This document shows positions 16,868 through 26,052 of a stretch of DNA of 57,705 bases, in pieces. Numbering within the stretch: the stretch's first letter is position 1; each line of letters opens with the position of its first letter. The stretch lies in contig FR884177.1 of the NCBI GenBank assembly GCA_000435515.1, forward strand, positions 1-57,705. The letters are read 5' to 3'. The translations under genes and the position numbers were made by a program. The notes beneath the pieces were generated by a model. That model had not been told where the DNA came from, made no database searches, and saw only the letters and a list, made by a program, of their open reading frames with translations. Origin of the DNA: Firmicutes bacterium CAG:582 (GTDB taxonomy: Bacteria > Bacillota_I > Bacilli_A > RF39 > UBA660).

Positions 16868-18311
16868 CATCATCATCTTTTAATCGACTTATTTGATCAT
16901 ATATTTCACCGATTTTTCTATTTATAAATTCATCATAATCCTTTTTAAGACTATTTTCATCACTTTCTTTTAAGAATGTTTCACTTAACTTTTCAAAGTC
17001 AATATGCTTTAATTTAGAAATAACTCTTAACATAAATGCACTTAACATCGGTGAAACACAATATCTTCTACTAGAGTTTTCTAATTCAGATATTTTAATA
17101 CAATCACTTAAATGTTTATCTATTAAAGATTTACCAGTAATATCCATTTTAGAATAAATATCATCTTTTTTATTTAAATATTTTTGTTTTTCTTCAAGGA
17201 TAATACTATAAAGATCATCAATCAATTCAATTTCTCTTTGACACTTCATATCTTTTGAAGAAATAGTTCTATTATGAAAAGCAATCAATTCATTATATAA
17301 AGTATAAGCAACATGTTCATAATTATCAACATTTTTTGAAGAATAGTCATAAACTATTTTTGAATTTTCAATTTTTATTTTATTTTGTAATTGAACTAAA
17401 ACAAATTCTAATCCAACAGCAGCTAACTTTTCAAACAATTCGTTTCTTGTTTCTTCCAAACTCTCTATTCTCGCATTTTTTACTTGAAGATAATTCTTAT
17501 CAATTATCTCATTTTCTTCTATTCTCTTAGCTTTCTCATATTTTTTACTAAGTCTTTCAACAAAAGAACCTGAATCAATAACTTCAATTACGTTTTTATT
17601 TCTTATATAAGTATTTTCAAAGTCTTTATATTCATCATCTACTTTTACTAGTTCCATAAGTACCTTTATAAATCCCTCTAATAAATCATGATTTTCAATA
17701 CATTTTTCAAATAATTTTCTTCTATTTCTCAATTGTTGTAATTTAAAATCAAATTTTTGAGAACCCTTTAATGTTAAAACATAATCATTAATACTCTTAT
17801 TGAGAGATCTATTCATAATAATATCAAATATACAATCAATAGTTTCTTCATCTACTTTATATCCATGAATACCTCTTCCCTCATTTGTAACTATTGGCTT
17901 CCCAAAATAAGTTTCAAATCTTTGATAATCCGAAGATAATGATAAACTACACATATCTATAAGTTCTTGTTCATCTTGAAAATCTTTTATTATATCTTGT
18001 ACAAAATACTCATAATCATTTGCTAAAATACTTTCTCTCATTGCTTTAAGCCTTTTTATTTTAAAACTATACCCAATATCTTCGATACTATTGTTTAATG
18101 TTTGTTCATAATTTGAAATTAAATTGTCGATTGAAGCAATTAACTCTGTAATTTCATCTTTATTAGATATAACTTTATGGAATATACTTAACTTAACATT
18201 CAATCTAATATAATTTAAAAGTTTTTTAATAATTCTTTTTTCTTCATTAGTCATTTCTTTAGAATTGACAAGTGCTTTTAACTCTTCTATATCTGTCTTA
18301 ATATTTTGCAT
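16848..18311 (-). CDS. Large helical cytoplasmic protein, unknown
   Basis: 487 residues, strongly acidic/basic mixed and almost entirely alpha-helical with coiled-coil stretches; no signal, membrane segment or recognisable catalytic motif. Starts at ATG 18311 (MQNIKTDIEELK), chosen because of the GGTGATATT site immediately upstream; an ATG five codons earlier overlaps it. Divergent from rpsT, so its promoter lies in 18312-18402. A strong terminator follows. I cannot name a family; structural or scaffold roles would fit the composition. Confidence 0.75.
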   Translation of the reverse strand: MQNIKTDIEELKALVNSKEMTNEEKRIIKKLLNYIRLNVKLSIFHKVISNKDEITELIASIDNLISNYEQTLNNSIEDIGYSFKIKRLKAMRESILANDYEYFVQDIIKDFQDEQELIDMCSLSLSSDYQRFETYFGKPIVTNEGRGIHGYKVDEETIDCIFDIIMNRSLNKSINDYVLTLKGSQKFDFKLQQLRNRRKLFEKCIENHDLLEGFIKVLMELVKVDDEYKDFENTYIRNKNVIEVIDSGSFVERLSKKYEKAKRIEENEIIDKNYLQVKNARIESLEETRNELFEKLAAVGLEFVLVQLQNKIKIENSKIVYDYSSKNVDNYEHVAYTLYNELIAFHNRTISSKDMKCQREIELIDDLYSIILEEKQKYLNKKDDIYSKMDITGKSLIDKHLSDCIKISELENSSRRYCVSPMLSAFMLRVISKLKHIDFEKLSETFLKESDENSLKKDYDEFINRKIGEIYDQISRLKDDDVPINNL

Positions 18312-18402
18312 AATATCACCATCCATTTAACATAATTTTAGCATGATTAACTATCACTTTTTAACTTTTTTTATAATATTTACAAATATTTGCCGAATTT
18401 GT

Positions 18403-18431
18403 TTGCAAAATGCATATTTTTTTGATAAAAT
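18403..18431 (+). promoter_or_regulatory. rpsT promoter
   Basis: TTGCAA (18403-18408), 17-base spacer, TAAAAT (18426-18431); the start would lie about 26 bases before the rpsT ATG. Confidence 0.7.
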
Positions 18432-18463
18432 CTAATATGTATTTAAGGAAGGAGCGAATTATA

Positions 18464-18730
18464 ATGCCTAATATTAAAAGTTCTAAAAAATCTGTAAAAA
18501 CTGATAGAGTTCAAACTGCTGCAAATAATGAATATACTGCTAGAGTTAAAAATTCTATGAAGAAATGTGAAAAAGCTATTAAGAATAATGATTCTGAAAC
18601 TGCTAATAAAGAACTTAAAAACGTTATAGCAAATATTGACAAAGCTTGTTCTAAAGGATTAGTTAAGAAGAATACTTGTGCTAGACAAAAATCAAGATTA
18701 AATAAAAAAGTAAAAGAAATGAATAATTAA
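18464..18730 (+). CDS. rpsT: Ribosomal protein S20
   Basis: 88-residue, very Lys-rich small-subunit protein that binds the 5' domain of 16S rRNA. The N-terminus MPNIKSSKKSVKTDRVQT and the C-terminal IDKACSKGLVKKNTCARQKSR block are typical of S20. The start is ATG 18464 with an AAGGAGGAG site; upstream in-frame codons overlap the promoter. Monocistronic: own promoter and terminator, one of the few plus-strand genes here, which is common for rpsT. Confidence 0.96.
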   Translation: MPNIKSSKKSVKTDRVQTAANNEYTARVKNSMKKCEKAIKNNDSETANKELKNVIANIDKACSKGLVKKNTCARQKSRLNKKVKEMNN

Positions 18731-18748
18731 TTTCATTTCTTTTTTTTG
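18713..18748 (+). terminator. rpsT terminator
   Basis: 9-bp stem AGAAATGAA (18715-18723) / TTCATTTCT (18732-18740) around the stop codon, then eight T. Confidence 0.8.
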
Positions 18749-18785
18749 TATTGCATATATGTTATTATATTAAATAGGTGGTCAC

Positions 18786-19712
18786 ATGAAAAAAAGATTA
18801 TTAACTCTTCTACTATGTATATGCATACTAGGATTTACGATTTACAAATTGGATAGCATTGTAAACATTGCCAAAAAATTTTTTAATAACACCCCTACTT
18901 TAAGTATAGAAAAGAAAAACCAATTTTCTAAAAATAAAGATTATGATTTTGTACAAATAAGTAAAGATTATAAACCCTATAATTATCAAGAACTTTTAAA
19001 TGTATTTTATACAGTTTTGGATTCTGGTTATGAAAACTTTACTTTCTATTGTCCAAGTGAATATTTAGATTGTATAGATGACGTAAAAAAGATAAGCAAT
19101 CCGGAAAATGTTGATATTTTAACAACAATTGGAAATTTTGTATCTCCGTATAACAATTTTACCAGTTTAAAAGTTCAATTTGATACCTCTGGAGAAGTAA
19201 CATTGGATATCAAAAGACTTTACTCAAGTGAAGATATTATAAATATCAGCAATAAAATTGATTCCATATGGAAAGATATTGTAACTCAAGATATGAGTAC
19301 TGAAGATGTTATCTATGCTTTCCATGACTATATTATAAATACTACAAAATATGATGAAACTTATGAAAAGGAAATAAAAAACGGTAAATCTACTCATAAC
19401 TCTGCTAAAGCAAATGGTCCTTTATTTGAGGGCTTCGGTATTTGTTCTGGATATACAGATGTTTTAAGTATCGTTCTTGATAAGCTTGGACTGGATAACT
19501 ATAAGGTTGCCAGTAAAACTCATGTGTGGAATGCTGTAAAAATAAATAATGAATGGAAACACATCGATCTTACTTGGGATGACCCAGTAAGTATAGATCA
19601 TTCAGTCAACAACTTACTTCACAAATTTTATCTTATAGATACACCTACTCTTGAATCATTTGATATAAAAGATCATTCTTTTGATAAATCAATTTATGTA
19701 GAATTAAAATAG
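18786..19712 (+). CDS. Exported transglutaminase-like protein
   Basis: 308 residues. An N-terminal hydrophobic segment (about 5-24) anchors or exports the protein. The C-terminal half is a transglutaminase-core (cysteine protease-like) domain with the full triad: Cys220 in GICSGY, His246 in THVWNAV and Asp261 in IDLTWDD. Similar proteins occur in many gut Bacillota as cell-surface enzymes of unknown substrate; peptidoglycan-bound or cross-linking roles are possible. Start ATG follows an AGGTGGTC site. Ends in a strong bidirectional terminator at 19708-19740. Confidence 0.85.
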   Translation: MKKRLLTLLLCICILGFTIYKLDSIVNIAKKFFNNTPTLSIEKKNQFSKNKDYDFVQISKDYKPYNYQELLNVFYTVLDSGYENFTFYCPSEYLDCIDDVKKISNPENVDILTTIGNFVSPYNNFTSLKVQFDTSGEVTLDIKRLYSSEDIINISNKIDSIWKDIVTQDMSTEDVIYAFHDYIINTTKYDETYEKEIKNGKSTHNSAKANGPLFEGFGICSGYTDVLSIVLDKLGLDNYKVASKTHVWNAVKINNEWKHIDLTWDDPVSIDHSVNNLLHKFYLIDTPTLESFDIKDHSFDKSIYVELK

Positions 19713-19740
19713 AACTTCAAACTCGAAGTTCTATTTTATT
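19708..19740. terminator. Bidirectional terminator
   Basis: Perfect 11-bp stem AATAGAACTTC (19708-19718) / GAAGTTCTATT (19725-19735) with a 6-base loop, T-rich on both sides. It serves the plus-strand transglutaminase-like gene and contains the stop codon of the minus-strand 44-aa gene. Confidence 0.85.
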
Positions 19741-19865
19741 GTATCAATTTCTTCTATTATTATATCTAGCATATTTCTCCCATTTTGTTTATATAAAAGA
19801 TAACCTGTTAACATAAGACAAGAAAGAGAGAACAATGGACCAACAATATTCATCATCTTTTTCAT
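19731..19865 (-). CDS. Small membrane protein (44 aa)
   Basis: 44 codons starting MKKMMNIVGPLFSLSC, with one hydrophobic segment (about residues 6-25) and an acidic, Ile-rich tail (DIIIEEIDTIK). A strong GGAGGT site lies 6 bases before the ATG and the stop lies inside a strong terminator, so expression is likely. It sits 26 bases downstream of recD2 and may be its distal operon partner. No homologue recognised; the short size makes it easy to miss in annotation. Confidence 0.6.
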   Translation of the reverse strand: MKKMMNIVGPLFSLSCLMLTGYLLYKQNGRNMLDIIIEEIDTIK

Positions 19866-19891
19866 AAAATACCTCCATTTTTAGTATGGTT

Positions 19892-22072
19892 TTATGAATT
19901 AAAATTATTCATAATAAGTTCCACTAATGAAGTTTTTCTTTCTTTACTATAATTATTATTTACCCCATATACAAACGCTCGCATATCTCCAATAATTACC
20001 AAAGATTTCTTGGCTCTAGATATACCTGTATAAATAAGTTTATTATAAAGCATACGCATATACTCATTAGAAACCGGCAATATAACATGATCAAATTCAC
20101 TACCTTGACTTTTATGAATACTCATCGCATAAGCATGTTTAATCGTTTGAATCTCTTCTCTTTTAAAAGTAACTTTATTACCATAAAAATCAATTTTCAT
20201 AAATTCAGAAGGTTTAGATTTATTTATCTCACTTATATAGCCAATATCTCCATTAAAGATATTTTCTTCAACGTTATTAACAAGGTTTATAATTTTATCC
20301 CCCACTCTAAACGTAACTGGACCAATTTCAACTTCATCTAGATGAGGATTATATGGATTAAAAATGGTTTGTAATACTTTATTAACTTCATCTATTCCAT
20401 TTGCACCTTTATACATTGGAATAAGTACTTGAATTTTCTTTTCATCAATACCTTTTTCTAACGATTTTCTAATAATCATTCCAATCATATCTTTAATATT
20501 TTCTTTATCACATGGTAAAAAATTATAATCATCTTTTTTCTCTTGTACATCATAATCAAGCTCCATATTTTTTACTTCATTTGCAAGTATAGGAATAAAT
20601 GAATTATCACTTTGACGATATATCTCAGTTAATCTTATATGAGGAAACATACCACTTTTAATTAAATCCCTTAAGACATTTCCAGAGTTTACTGATGGAA
20701 GTTGATATTCATCACCCACAAAGCAGATTTTCGTTTTTGGTGTAATCCCTTTAAGAAGTGAACTCATTAAAAAATTATCAATCATACTTGTTTCATCAAT
20801 AATAATAAATTTATGAACTTCTTTATTGAATTCATTTACTCCAAATTCATTGCTTTCTTTATTCCATTTTAAATATCTATGTATAGTAGAAGAACCAAAA
20901 TTAGTTGTTTCACTCATGCGTTTGCTAGCTCTTCCTGTTGGAGCTAAAAGGGCAACATGGGTACTCATTTGTAAATCAGTTAAATTATTTACATATTGAT
21001 ACATTCTAAGTAATCCTTTTATAATCGTTGTTTTACCAGTTCCTGGACCACCAGTAATAATTGATACAGGTTGCCTTAACACTTCTTTAATGGCGTTTCT
21101 TTGATTATCATCATACTTGATATTAAATTCACTTTCAACAAACTCAAAGAATTTATCAAAGCCATTAACATTACTTTCTTCATTATTTAGCATTTTCGAT
21201 AATGTATCTGCAATATTCTTTTCATCAAGATACGAATCCATTAAATAATACTTATCATCTATTATTTTTACATCTCCACTAAAGATTAATTTTTCGAAGA
21301 TATCATCTATGTGTTCATTTATCTCAATATCAAAATCTTGATTTAAAATGGCAAGGATTTCGTCTTTAAAAGAATAAGTATCCCCTGATGAAAACGTAGC
21401 TCTTTTCATAGCTTCAATAATACAAGCACTGATACGCATATCATTTGTTTCATCATATATTTTAAAATATGCTTTATCTAAAGACGGAAAATCTACAAAT
21501 TCAATTAAAGCGTACAAATTATTCTTAGCAATTTCACGAGCTTTATTACCATATTTATTTAATATTTTCATAACTTCTTTATTTGAAAAATCTAAACTTT
21601 TTAAAAACATAATTGTTTCATCAGAATCATAATAATCCATGATAGATTTGTATATTTTTTCAACGGTAGATTCCGGAATGCCAACCTTATATAGATTGTT
21701 TTTATCCTCTTTGATTAACGTAATTGCATTTTCTCCTAAAACTTCAACTATCTTTTTAGCTGTTTTTTCACCACAACCTTTAATAAATGGTGATGATAAG
21801 AACTCCTCTACTTTATTGACTCCAACGATTTCCTCTTTTTTATAACTACTTACTTGAAATTGATATCCATATTTTTCGTTAAGAATATAATTTCCCATTA
21901 GTTCATATGATTCATCCATATTAGTCTCATGAAAATAACCATTAATAGTTATTGTTGTATTTATAATATCTTTTATTTCCTCGTTAGCTGTTTTCACGCG
22001 AAAAAGAAGGACTTTATATCCATTGTTTCCATCATAAATAATTTTTTTGAATTTTCCAGTAATTTTATCCAT
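19892..22072 (-). CDS. recD2: RecD2-type DNA helicase
   Basis: 5'-3' superfamily 1B helicase, the stand-alone RecD form found in bacteria without RecBCD; it acts in DNA repair and replication restart. 726 residues: an N-terminal OB-like and helix-hairpin-helix region (KGCGEKTAKKIVEVLG near 98-113), Walker A GGPGTGKT (341-348), the DE box in IIIDETSM, and the C-terminal UvrD-like motif YAMSIHKSQGSEFD. The ATG at 22072 matches the family start but has no Shine-Dalgarno; a TATAAT box at 22079-22084 places the predicted first transcribed base on the A of this ATG, so the mRNA may be leaderless. Confidence 0.94.
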   Translation of the reverse strand: MDKITGKFKKIIYDGNNGYKVLLFRVKTANEEIKDIINTTITINGYFHETNMDESYELMGNYILNEKYGYQFQVSSYKKEEIVGVNKVEEFLSSPFIKGCGEKTAKKIVEVLGENAITLIKEDKNNLYKVGIPESTVEKIYKSIMDYYDSDETIMFLKSLDFSNKEVMKILNKYGNKAREIAKNNLYALIEFVDFPSLDKAYFKIYDETNDMRISACIIEAMKRATFSSGDTYSFKDEILAILNQDFDIEINEHIDDIFEKLIFSGDVKIIDDKYYLMDSYLDEKNIADTLSKMLNNEESNVNGFDKFFEFVESEFNIKYDDNQRNAIKEVLRQPVSIITGGPGTGKTTIIKGLLRMYQYVNNLTDLQMSTHVALLAPTGRASKRMSETTNFGSSTIHRYLKWNKESNEFGVNEFNKEVHKFIIIDETSMIDNFLMSSLLKGITPKTKICFVGDEYQLPSVNSGNVLRDLIKSGMFPHIRLTEIYRQSDNSFIPILANEVKNMELDYDVQEKKDDYNFLPCDKENIKDMIGMIIRKSLEKGIDEKKIQVLIPMYKGANGIDEVNKVLQTIFNPYNPHLDEVEIGPVTFRVGDKIINLVNNVEENIFNGDIGYISEINKSKPSEFMKIDFYGNKVTFKREEIQTIKHAYAMSIHKSQGSEFDHVILPVSNEYMRMLYNKLIYTGISRAKKSLVIIGDMRAFVYGVNNNYSKERKTSLVELIMNNFNS

Positions 22073-22078
22073 GAAAGT

Positions 22079-22084
22079 ATTATA
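22079..22084 (-). promoter_or_regulatory. -10 box placing the start of recD2 mRNA at its ATG
   Basis: Minus strand TATAAT ends 7 bases before 22072, the usual distance to +1. The -35 region is poor. Confidence 0.45.
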
Positions 22085-22088
22085 TCAC

Positions 22089-22119
22089 AAAAAAAGAGAA
22101 TTAAACTATTTATCCTCTT
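22089..22119 (-). terminator. Weak terminator after the 22106 gene
   Basis: Minus strand AAAGAG ... CTCTTT with a long loop, followed by T run; overlaps the end of the gene. Confidence 0.35.
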
Positions 22120-22855
22120 TATATTCACTTATAAACCAAGATTTTAAATTAATATCTTCTAATCCACTTCCACAATAAGAACAATGCTTATTAGAAAGCT
22201 CTTTAACTGGTGAACCACAGTTTGGACAATGTATTCCAACTAAAGATGATGTTTTTTCATATTTTTCAGGATCATAAACATATATAAACCTAGTTGTGTA
22301 TGAAGTTTGTTTTTTATATTCTCGATATTCATCCACTACTTTATCATCTTTTTTACAAGAATAATAGTATTCCAATGAAGTTGCTACTGTAATAATTAAA
22401 ACTCCATCAGTTTTCTCATATCCTTTTATAGCATGTTTATGAAATACAATATCTTCGAATCTTACCTTCATGTTACTATTTTTTAAATCCAAAATTTTAC
22501 TTTCTAAATTACTTTTTATTATATTAAGTTCGACTTTCTTTTGAACATAACCATCCTCTAAAGAATGAAAAATAGCAAGCAAAGATGTTTCAACTTTACT
22601 ATATAATTCCGATTCACTAAAGTTTGGAAAGTCTTTAATAATTCTTGGAAGCAGTAAATTGCTCATTCCCGAAATAGATTTGTGACGATATTTACTATCC
22701 TCTTCTCCCTCTTTAATCATATTCATAAACTCACTCTTAGATATTCCAAGACCTTTTATACTAGCTTTCAATTTAAAATATAAATATAAGAATATTATAC
22801 CAAGCACAATAAAGATACATAAAAGAATAATGCCTATAGTTATTAAGATTTCCAT
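22106..22855 (-). CDS. Membrane-anchored Tim44-like protein with C-terminal zinc ribbon
   Basis: 249 residues: one N-terminal membrane helix (about 3-27), a middle domain with the alpha/beta pattern of Tim44-like or NTF2-like proteins (VELNIIKSNLESKIL ... GVLIITVATSLEYYYS), and a C-terminal zinc ribbon with CPNCGSPV and CSYCGSG (four Cys, about residues 212-231). Similar arrangements occur in gut Bacillota as conserved membrane proteins of unknown role. GGTGAT ribosome binding site. Single gene upstream of recD2. Confidence 0.75.
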   Translation of the reverse strand: MEILITIGIILLCIFIVLGIIFLYLYFKLKASIKGLGISKSEFMNMIKEGEEDSKYRHKSISGMSNLLLPRIIKDFPNFSESELYSKVETSLLAIFHSLEDGYVQKKVELNIIKSNLESKILDLKNSNMKVRFEDIVFHKHAIKGYEKTDGVLIITVATSLEYYYSCKKDDKVVDEYREYKKQTSYTTRFIYVYDPEKYEKTSSLVGIHCPNCGSPVKELSNKHCSYCGSGLEDINLKSWFISEYKEDK

Positions 22856-22891
22856 TTTATCACCAAATTAATTCTACCATTAATTAAGTAT

Positions 22892-22936
22892 AAAAAAAAG
22901 AAAAACAGCATTAGATCAAGTTGTTTTCTCTTTTAA
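22892..22936 (-). terminator. Terminator after the 64-aa gene
   Basis: Minus strand AGAAAACA ... TGTTTTTCT stem with an 18-base loop, then eight T; the stop codon is inside the structure. Confidence 0.45.
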
Positions 22937-23105
22937 ATTCATTTAAATCTTCTAAAGATTTATAAAGTTTTTTGCCTAAAGCTGGTTCATATAATAAAGA
23001 TATAGAATCAATTTCATCTTCAAACATATTATAAAAAGTTAACTCATTTATAGCATAATACGGATTAAGTCTTCTATTAATTTCTGCTATTTCACTTTCC
23101 AACAT
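22911..23105 (-). CDS. Small hypothetical protein (64 aa)
   Basis: 64 residues from ATG 23105 (MLESEIAEINRRLNPYY), behind an AAGGAAG site; nineteen earlier in-frame codons lack a binding site. Acidic and helical with no membrane segment, Cys or known motif. It lies between a Cys-rich small protein gene (upstream, with its own terminator) and the zinc-ribbon membrane protein. Function not recognised. Confidence 0.6.
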   Translation of the reverse strand: MLESEIAEINRRLNPYYAINELTFYNMFEDEIDSISLLYEPALGKKLYKSLEDLNEFKRENNLI

Positions 23106-23154
23106 ATAAATCTTCCTTTTGAGAGATATTTTAACATATCTATTGCAAATAAAA

Positions 23155-23170
23155 AAGTACAATTGTACTT
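23155..23170 (-). terminator. Terminator after the 104-aa gene
   Basis: Perfect 16-base palindrome AAGTACAATTGTACTT followed on the minus strand by a run of T. Confidence 0.7.
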
Positions 23171-23171
23171 C

Positions 23172-23486
23172 TTATTTGTAACAAACCTTTACATCACGTA
23201 AATCTTTAAATGCTGGTATTGGATTTCTTCCTCTAGTAGTAGCAGTTATGATAATAGGTTTATCATTTAATTTGTTAAAAACAGTACCTTCTACATTTTC
23301 TTTTTGTTTAATAAAAGAAAGACAATCTTTACACTTTAAAACGTCATAATTAACACATTTACCATCCAAAGTAGTTACTTTAAGAATACAAGGAATGCAA
23401 AAATCACATTTATGTTTTGCTTTTTTATTTGAATCATTATAAAAATTATAGTTTCGTATTAATTTTCTAACTCCTAAATGGCTCAT
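23172..23486 (-). CDS. Small Cys-rich protein, probable metal-binding
   Basis: 104 residues, basic, with two Cys clusters: CDFCIPC near residues 28-34 and CVNYDVLKCKDC near 50-61, a spacing that could bind zinc or an iron-sulfur cluster; one more Cys precedes the C-terminus. I do not recognise the family. Ribosome binding site AAGGAGAG. Own terminator. Next to a truncated nucleotide-enzyme-like gene and upstream of the 64-aa gene. Confidence 0.65.
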   Translation of the reverse strand: MSHLGVRKLIRNYNFYNDSNKKAKHKCDFCIPCILKVTTLDGKCVNYDVLKCKDCLSFIKQKENVEGTVFNKLNDKPIIITATTRGRNPIPAFKDLRDVKVCYK

Positions 23487-23584
23487 GAAATACTCTCCTT
23501 ACATCATAATAATTTTTTTCACTAAAAATATTATAACAAAATTTCTGATGAAAAGTCTTTAGTTTTGAGTAAATTTTCATTTAC

Positions 23585-23640
23585 AAAAAAACACTTGAGT
23601 TTAGTATATATGTCGATCAAAACAAGCCACAACTCAAGTG
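23585..23640 (-). terminator. Long-loop inverted repeat, terminator-like
   Basis: Arms CACTTGAGTT (23592-23601) and AACTCAAGTG (23631-23640), 29-base loop, T run on the minus strand. It closes the truncated gene at 23680. Confidence 0.6.
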
Positions 23641-23679
23641 CTACTTATATTGTATACACTTTATAAATGAATAAAGCCC

Positions 23680-23847
23680 TTAATGAGCATTTTTTATTGC
23701 TTCTAATTGTTCGTCAGTTCTAATATAATTATCACCAACTGGATAAACTGGAGTAATAACACATTTTCCTTCAAGATTCAACTTCTCAGCAACTCTCATC
23801 ATTTCATTTTTAAATTTTAAGCTACCACATAACGTTATTACTTTCAT
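23680..23847 (-). pseudogene. Truncated DUF4406 / nucleoside 2-deoxyribosyltransferase-like gene
   Basis: 55 codons starting MKVITLCGSLKFKNEMMRVA, the N-terminal Rossmann-like strand and Gly-Ser loop of the DUF4406 family, which acts on deoxynucleosides or is of uncharacterised function. Full-length members run past 100 residues and carry a catalytic Glu and a ...MHxxKIDxSD block; this frame stops right at the equivalent His (IKNAH) and neither other frame resumes the domain. A GAGG site precedes the ATG and a terminator-like repeat follows, so a short peptide may still be made. Called a remnant; a small functional relative cannot be excluded. Confidence 0.5.
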
Positions 23848-23872
23848 ATAAACCTCTTAATCAATTTTTATC

Positions 23873-25894
23873 TTATTTTTTAAACCTAGAAACCTCAAAA
23901 TTATATTCATTTTCTATTTCACCTTGATTTAAAACTTTATTATATATCTTAAAAGAATATAATTTACCACCAAGCGTAACTAATTCATTTCTATAATCTC
24001 TACCAATATATGCTGAAAGAAAATCATAGTTATTTGCAAATTTTGAACTCGATATTGACATCGTTTCAATTTTATTTAATCCTGTCTTAAAAGTTATATT
24101 ATCTTTATCAAAAATATAATACAAATAATTTATCTTATTGCATTCATAAGCTTCTTTATTAGAAAAGCTTCCAAATTCACCATTATTCCACCATATTCTT
24201 GATGAATTTGAAAAACTATTATAAGGATGTTTTTCTATACTCATATTATTATTAGCATTAAAATTACCTAAAATTATATCTCTATTATTTGCACAAGTAA
24301 AATATATAGTAGTTATTATAGTAAAATTACTTTTCCATAAATTTTTTAATCCGCTTTCAATATAAATACCATCACGATAGTTTGAATCTTCATAATTAAA
24401 ATAATTATCAACCACTTTGAGAGTACCAGTATATAGTCCATTTATTTCATTTCCACTTAAATCTTTAACTTGATTTTTTGAATTTTTTCTATATCCAGGT
24501 TGAGATGCATCATAATATAATATAAGATTTGATGCATCAATACTAAAATCATATTCAGCATTAAAAATTATATTATGTTCTTTATAATTACTTATATTTA
24601 AAGAAGAAACTTTTTCATTATCATATAACCAATTTTTAAAATTATGTCCAATATAGTTTGGAACAGGTAAAGTTCTAATACTTTCTTTTTTTTCATATGT
24701 TTCATTTACTTCCAAACCATATATTGTTATAGCTGATGAGCCAAAAGCAATACCTTCAGATGTAAAATCAGATCTATAATCTTGGTTTCCTATTCTAAGG
24801 CTATATAAATCTATTCCAGACATATCAAGATTTCCAGAAATGTTAATATTTGTTTTATTACCTGTAAGTGATGCTTCCCACATAGATTTAGTAGCGTTCC
24901 AAACATATTTTAAATGAACTTTTTCATTAGGATACACGTAACCCTCTTTTATATCAGTTTTTCCATTTTTCATCCATACTCTAAATTCATTTAAATCTGT
25001 TATTTCAATATTCAAAGCTTTGGAAGTATCAGTAGCAGTATAAGAACCAATTAAAAATTTTCTTTCATTTGTACTAGTTATCATAAATTCTTCTTCGATT
25101 GAAAAACTTCTGTCCCAATCAATAAAATATCCTGTTTCCGCAAAATCATAATCAACAAAAGTTGAATTTATATTATAAACATAATTAACATTATAATTTT
25201 TCATTGAAAATTTTGCATATAACACTTCATCACTTAAAGAAGATATTTTTGTCGTTGCTTCAATTTTATTTCCTAATTGATTATACCAGCCATCAAAAGA
25301 GTAATCATCAGTAGATATTAACTCTGGCAAATTACCATATGTTGATTCAGTTATATATTTAAATACTACATCATTTTTATAACCATCACTTGCAAAAGTT
25401 ACTTTTTTTACTGAACTAACTTCATAATCAATCTCGTTCTCAATATGTGATAATACGCAAGTCATCTTTTGAGTTTTTCCTTTATTAGTAACAATAAATG
25501 AATTTTTTATTATTGATTGGGGATTAATTTTATCTACATTATTATCATCAAAAGTTAATAAAACTCCATTTAAAGTACCATTATCACAAGATAAAGTTAT
25601 AAATTCATCATATTGTGTAGAGTTGTTAGCTACATAATAATCTATCGAACTTATTCCATTTTCAACATCAATAGAGAAACTATTTTTATCATCACTCAAA
25701 GAACTATATTTATTAATACCATTAACATTTAAATTAGACAAATAAACACTTGCTTCGTCAAAATTAAAACCTAGAGTAACACCGCTTTTAACAAATAATG
25801 CAGCATTTATATACGCATATCCTATAATCATAAAAAAAAGAATAACTATAATTAAAATTTTTAAATATCTAGTTTGCATTCCTATTATTCTCAT
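23873..25894 (-). CDS. Large surface protein with InlB-type repeat and LamG-like domains
   Basis: 673 residues, anchored by an N-terminal hydrophobic segment (about 9-32). After a TasA-like stretch comes an InlB B-repeat-like unit (about 165-235, with YSFDGWYNQLGNKI and LYAKFS), then one LamG/concanavalin-like domain (about 240-400, ending in GIAFGSSAITIYGLEV), a partial second B-repeat (YIGHNFKNWLYDN), and a second LamG-like domain (about 450-665, LILYYDAS ... LGGKLYSFKIYNKVLNQGE). Such proteins bind glycans or host surfaces. No LPxTG signal is visible. Driven by a promoter at 25917-25945. Confidence 0.78.
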   Translation of the reverse strand: MRIIGMQTRYLKILIIVILFFMIIGYAYINAALFVKSGVTLGFNFDEASVYLSNLNVNGINKYSSLSDDKNSFSIDVENGISSIDYYVANNSTQYDEFITLSCDNGTLNGVLLTFDDNNVDKINPQSIIKNSFIVTNKGKTQKMTCVLSHIENEIDYEVSSVKKVTFASDGYKNDVVFKYITESTYGNLPELISTDDYSFDGWYNQLGNKIEATTKISSLSDEVLYAKFSMKNYNVNYVYNINSTFVDYDFAETGYFIDWDRSFSIEEEFMITSTNERKFLIGSYTATDTSKALNIEITDLNEFRVWMKNGKTDIKEGYVYPNEKVHLKYVWNATKSMWEASLTGNKTNINISGNLDMSGIDLYSLRIGNQDYRSDFTSEGIAFGSSAITIYGLEVNETYEKKESIRTLPVPNYIGHNFKNWLYDNEKVSSLNISNYKEHNIIFNAEYDFSIDASNLILYYDASQPGYRKNSKNQVKDLSGNEINGLYTGTLKVVDNYFNYEDSNYRDGIYIESGLKNLWKSNFTIITTIYFTCANNRDIILGNFNANNNMSIEKHPYNSFSNSSRIWWNNGEFGSFSNKEAYECNKINYLYYIFDKDNITFKTGLNKIETMSISSSKFANNYDFLSAYIGRDYRNELVTLGGKLYSFKIYNKVLNQGEIENEYNFEVSRFKK

Positions 25895-25916
25895 ACGTTA
25901 ACACCCTATCAATAAT

Positions 25917-25945
25917 AGTATAGCAAAAAATTACTTACCACACAA
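25917..25945 (-). promoter_or_regulatory. Promoter of the LamG surface protein
   Basis: Minus strand TTGTGT (25940-25945), 17-base spacer ending in TGC, TATACT (25917-25922): a -35 plus extended -10. Confidence 0.55.
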
Positions 25946-26052
25946 TTTTTAATATATTTTCACCAAATTTTTTTTGAATCACTTTTTTATTACTATTTGT
26001 AAATTAGATAATTAATCATACAAAAACAATGATGAACTCGTCTAATCTTTTA

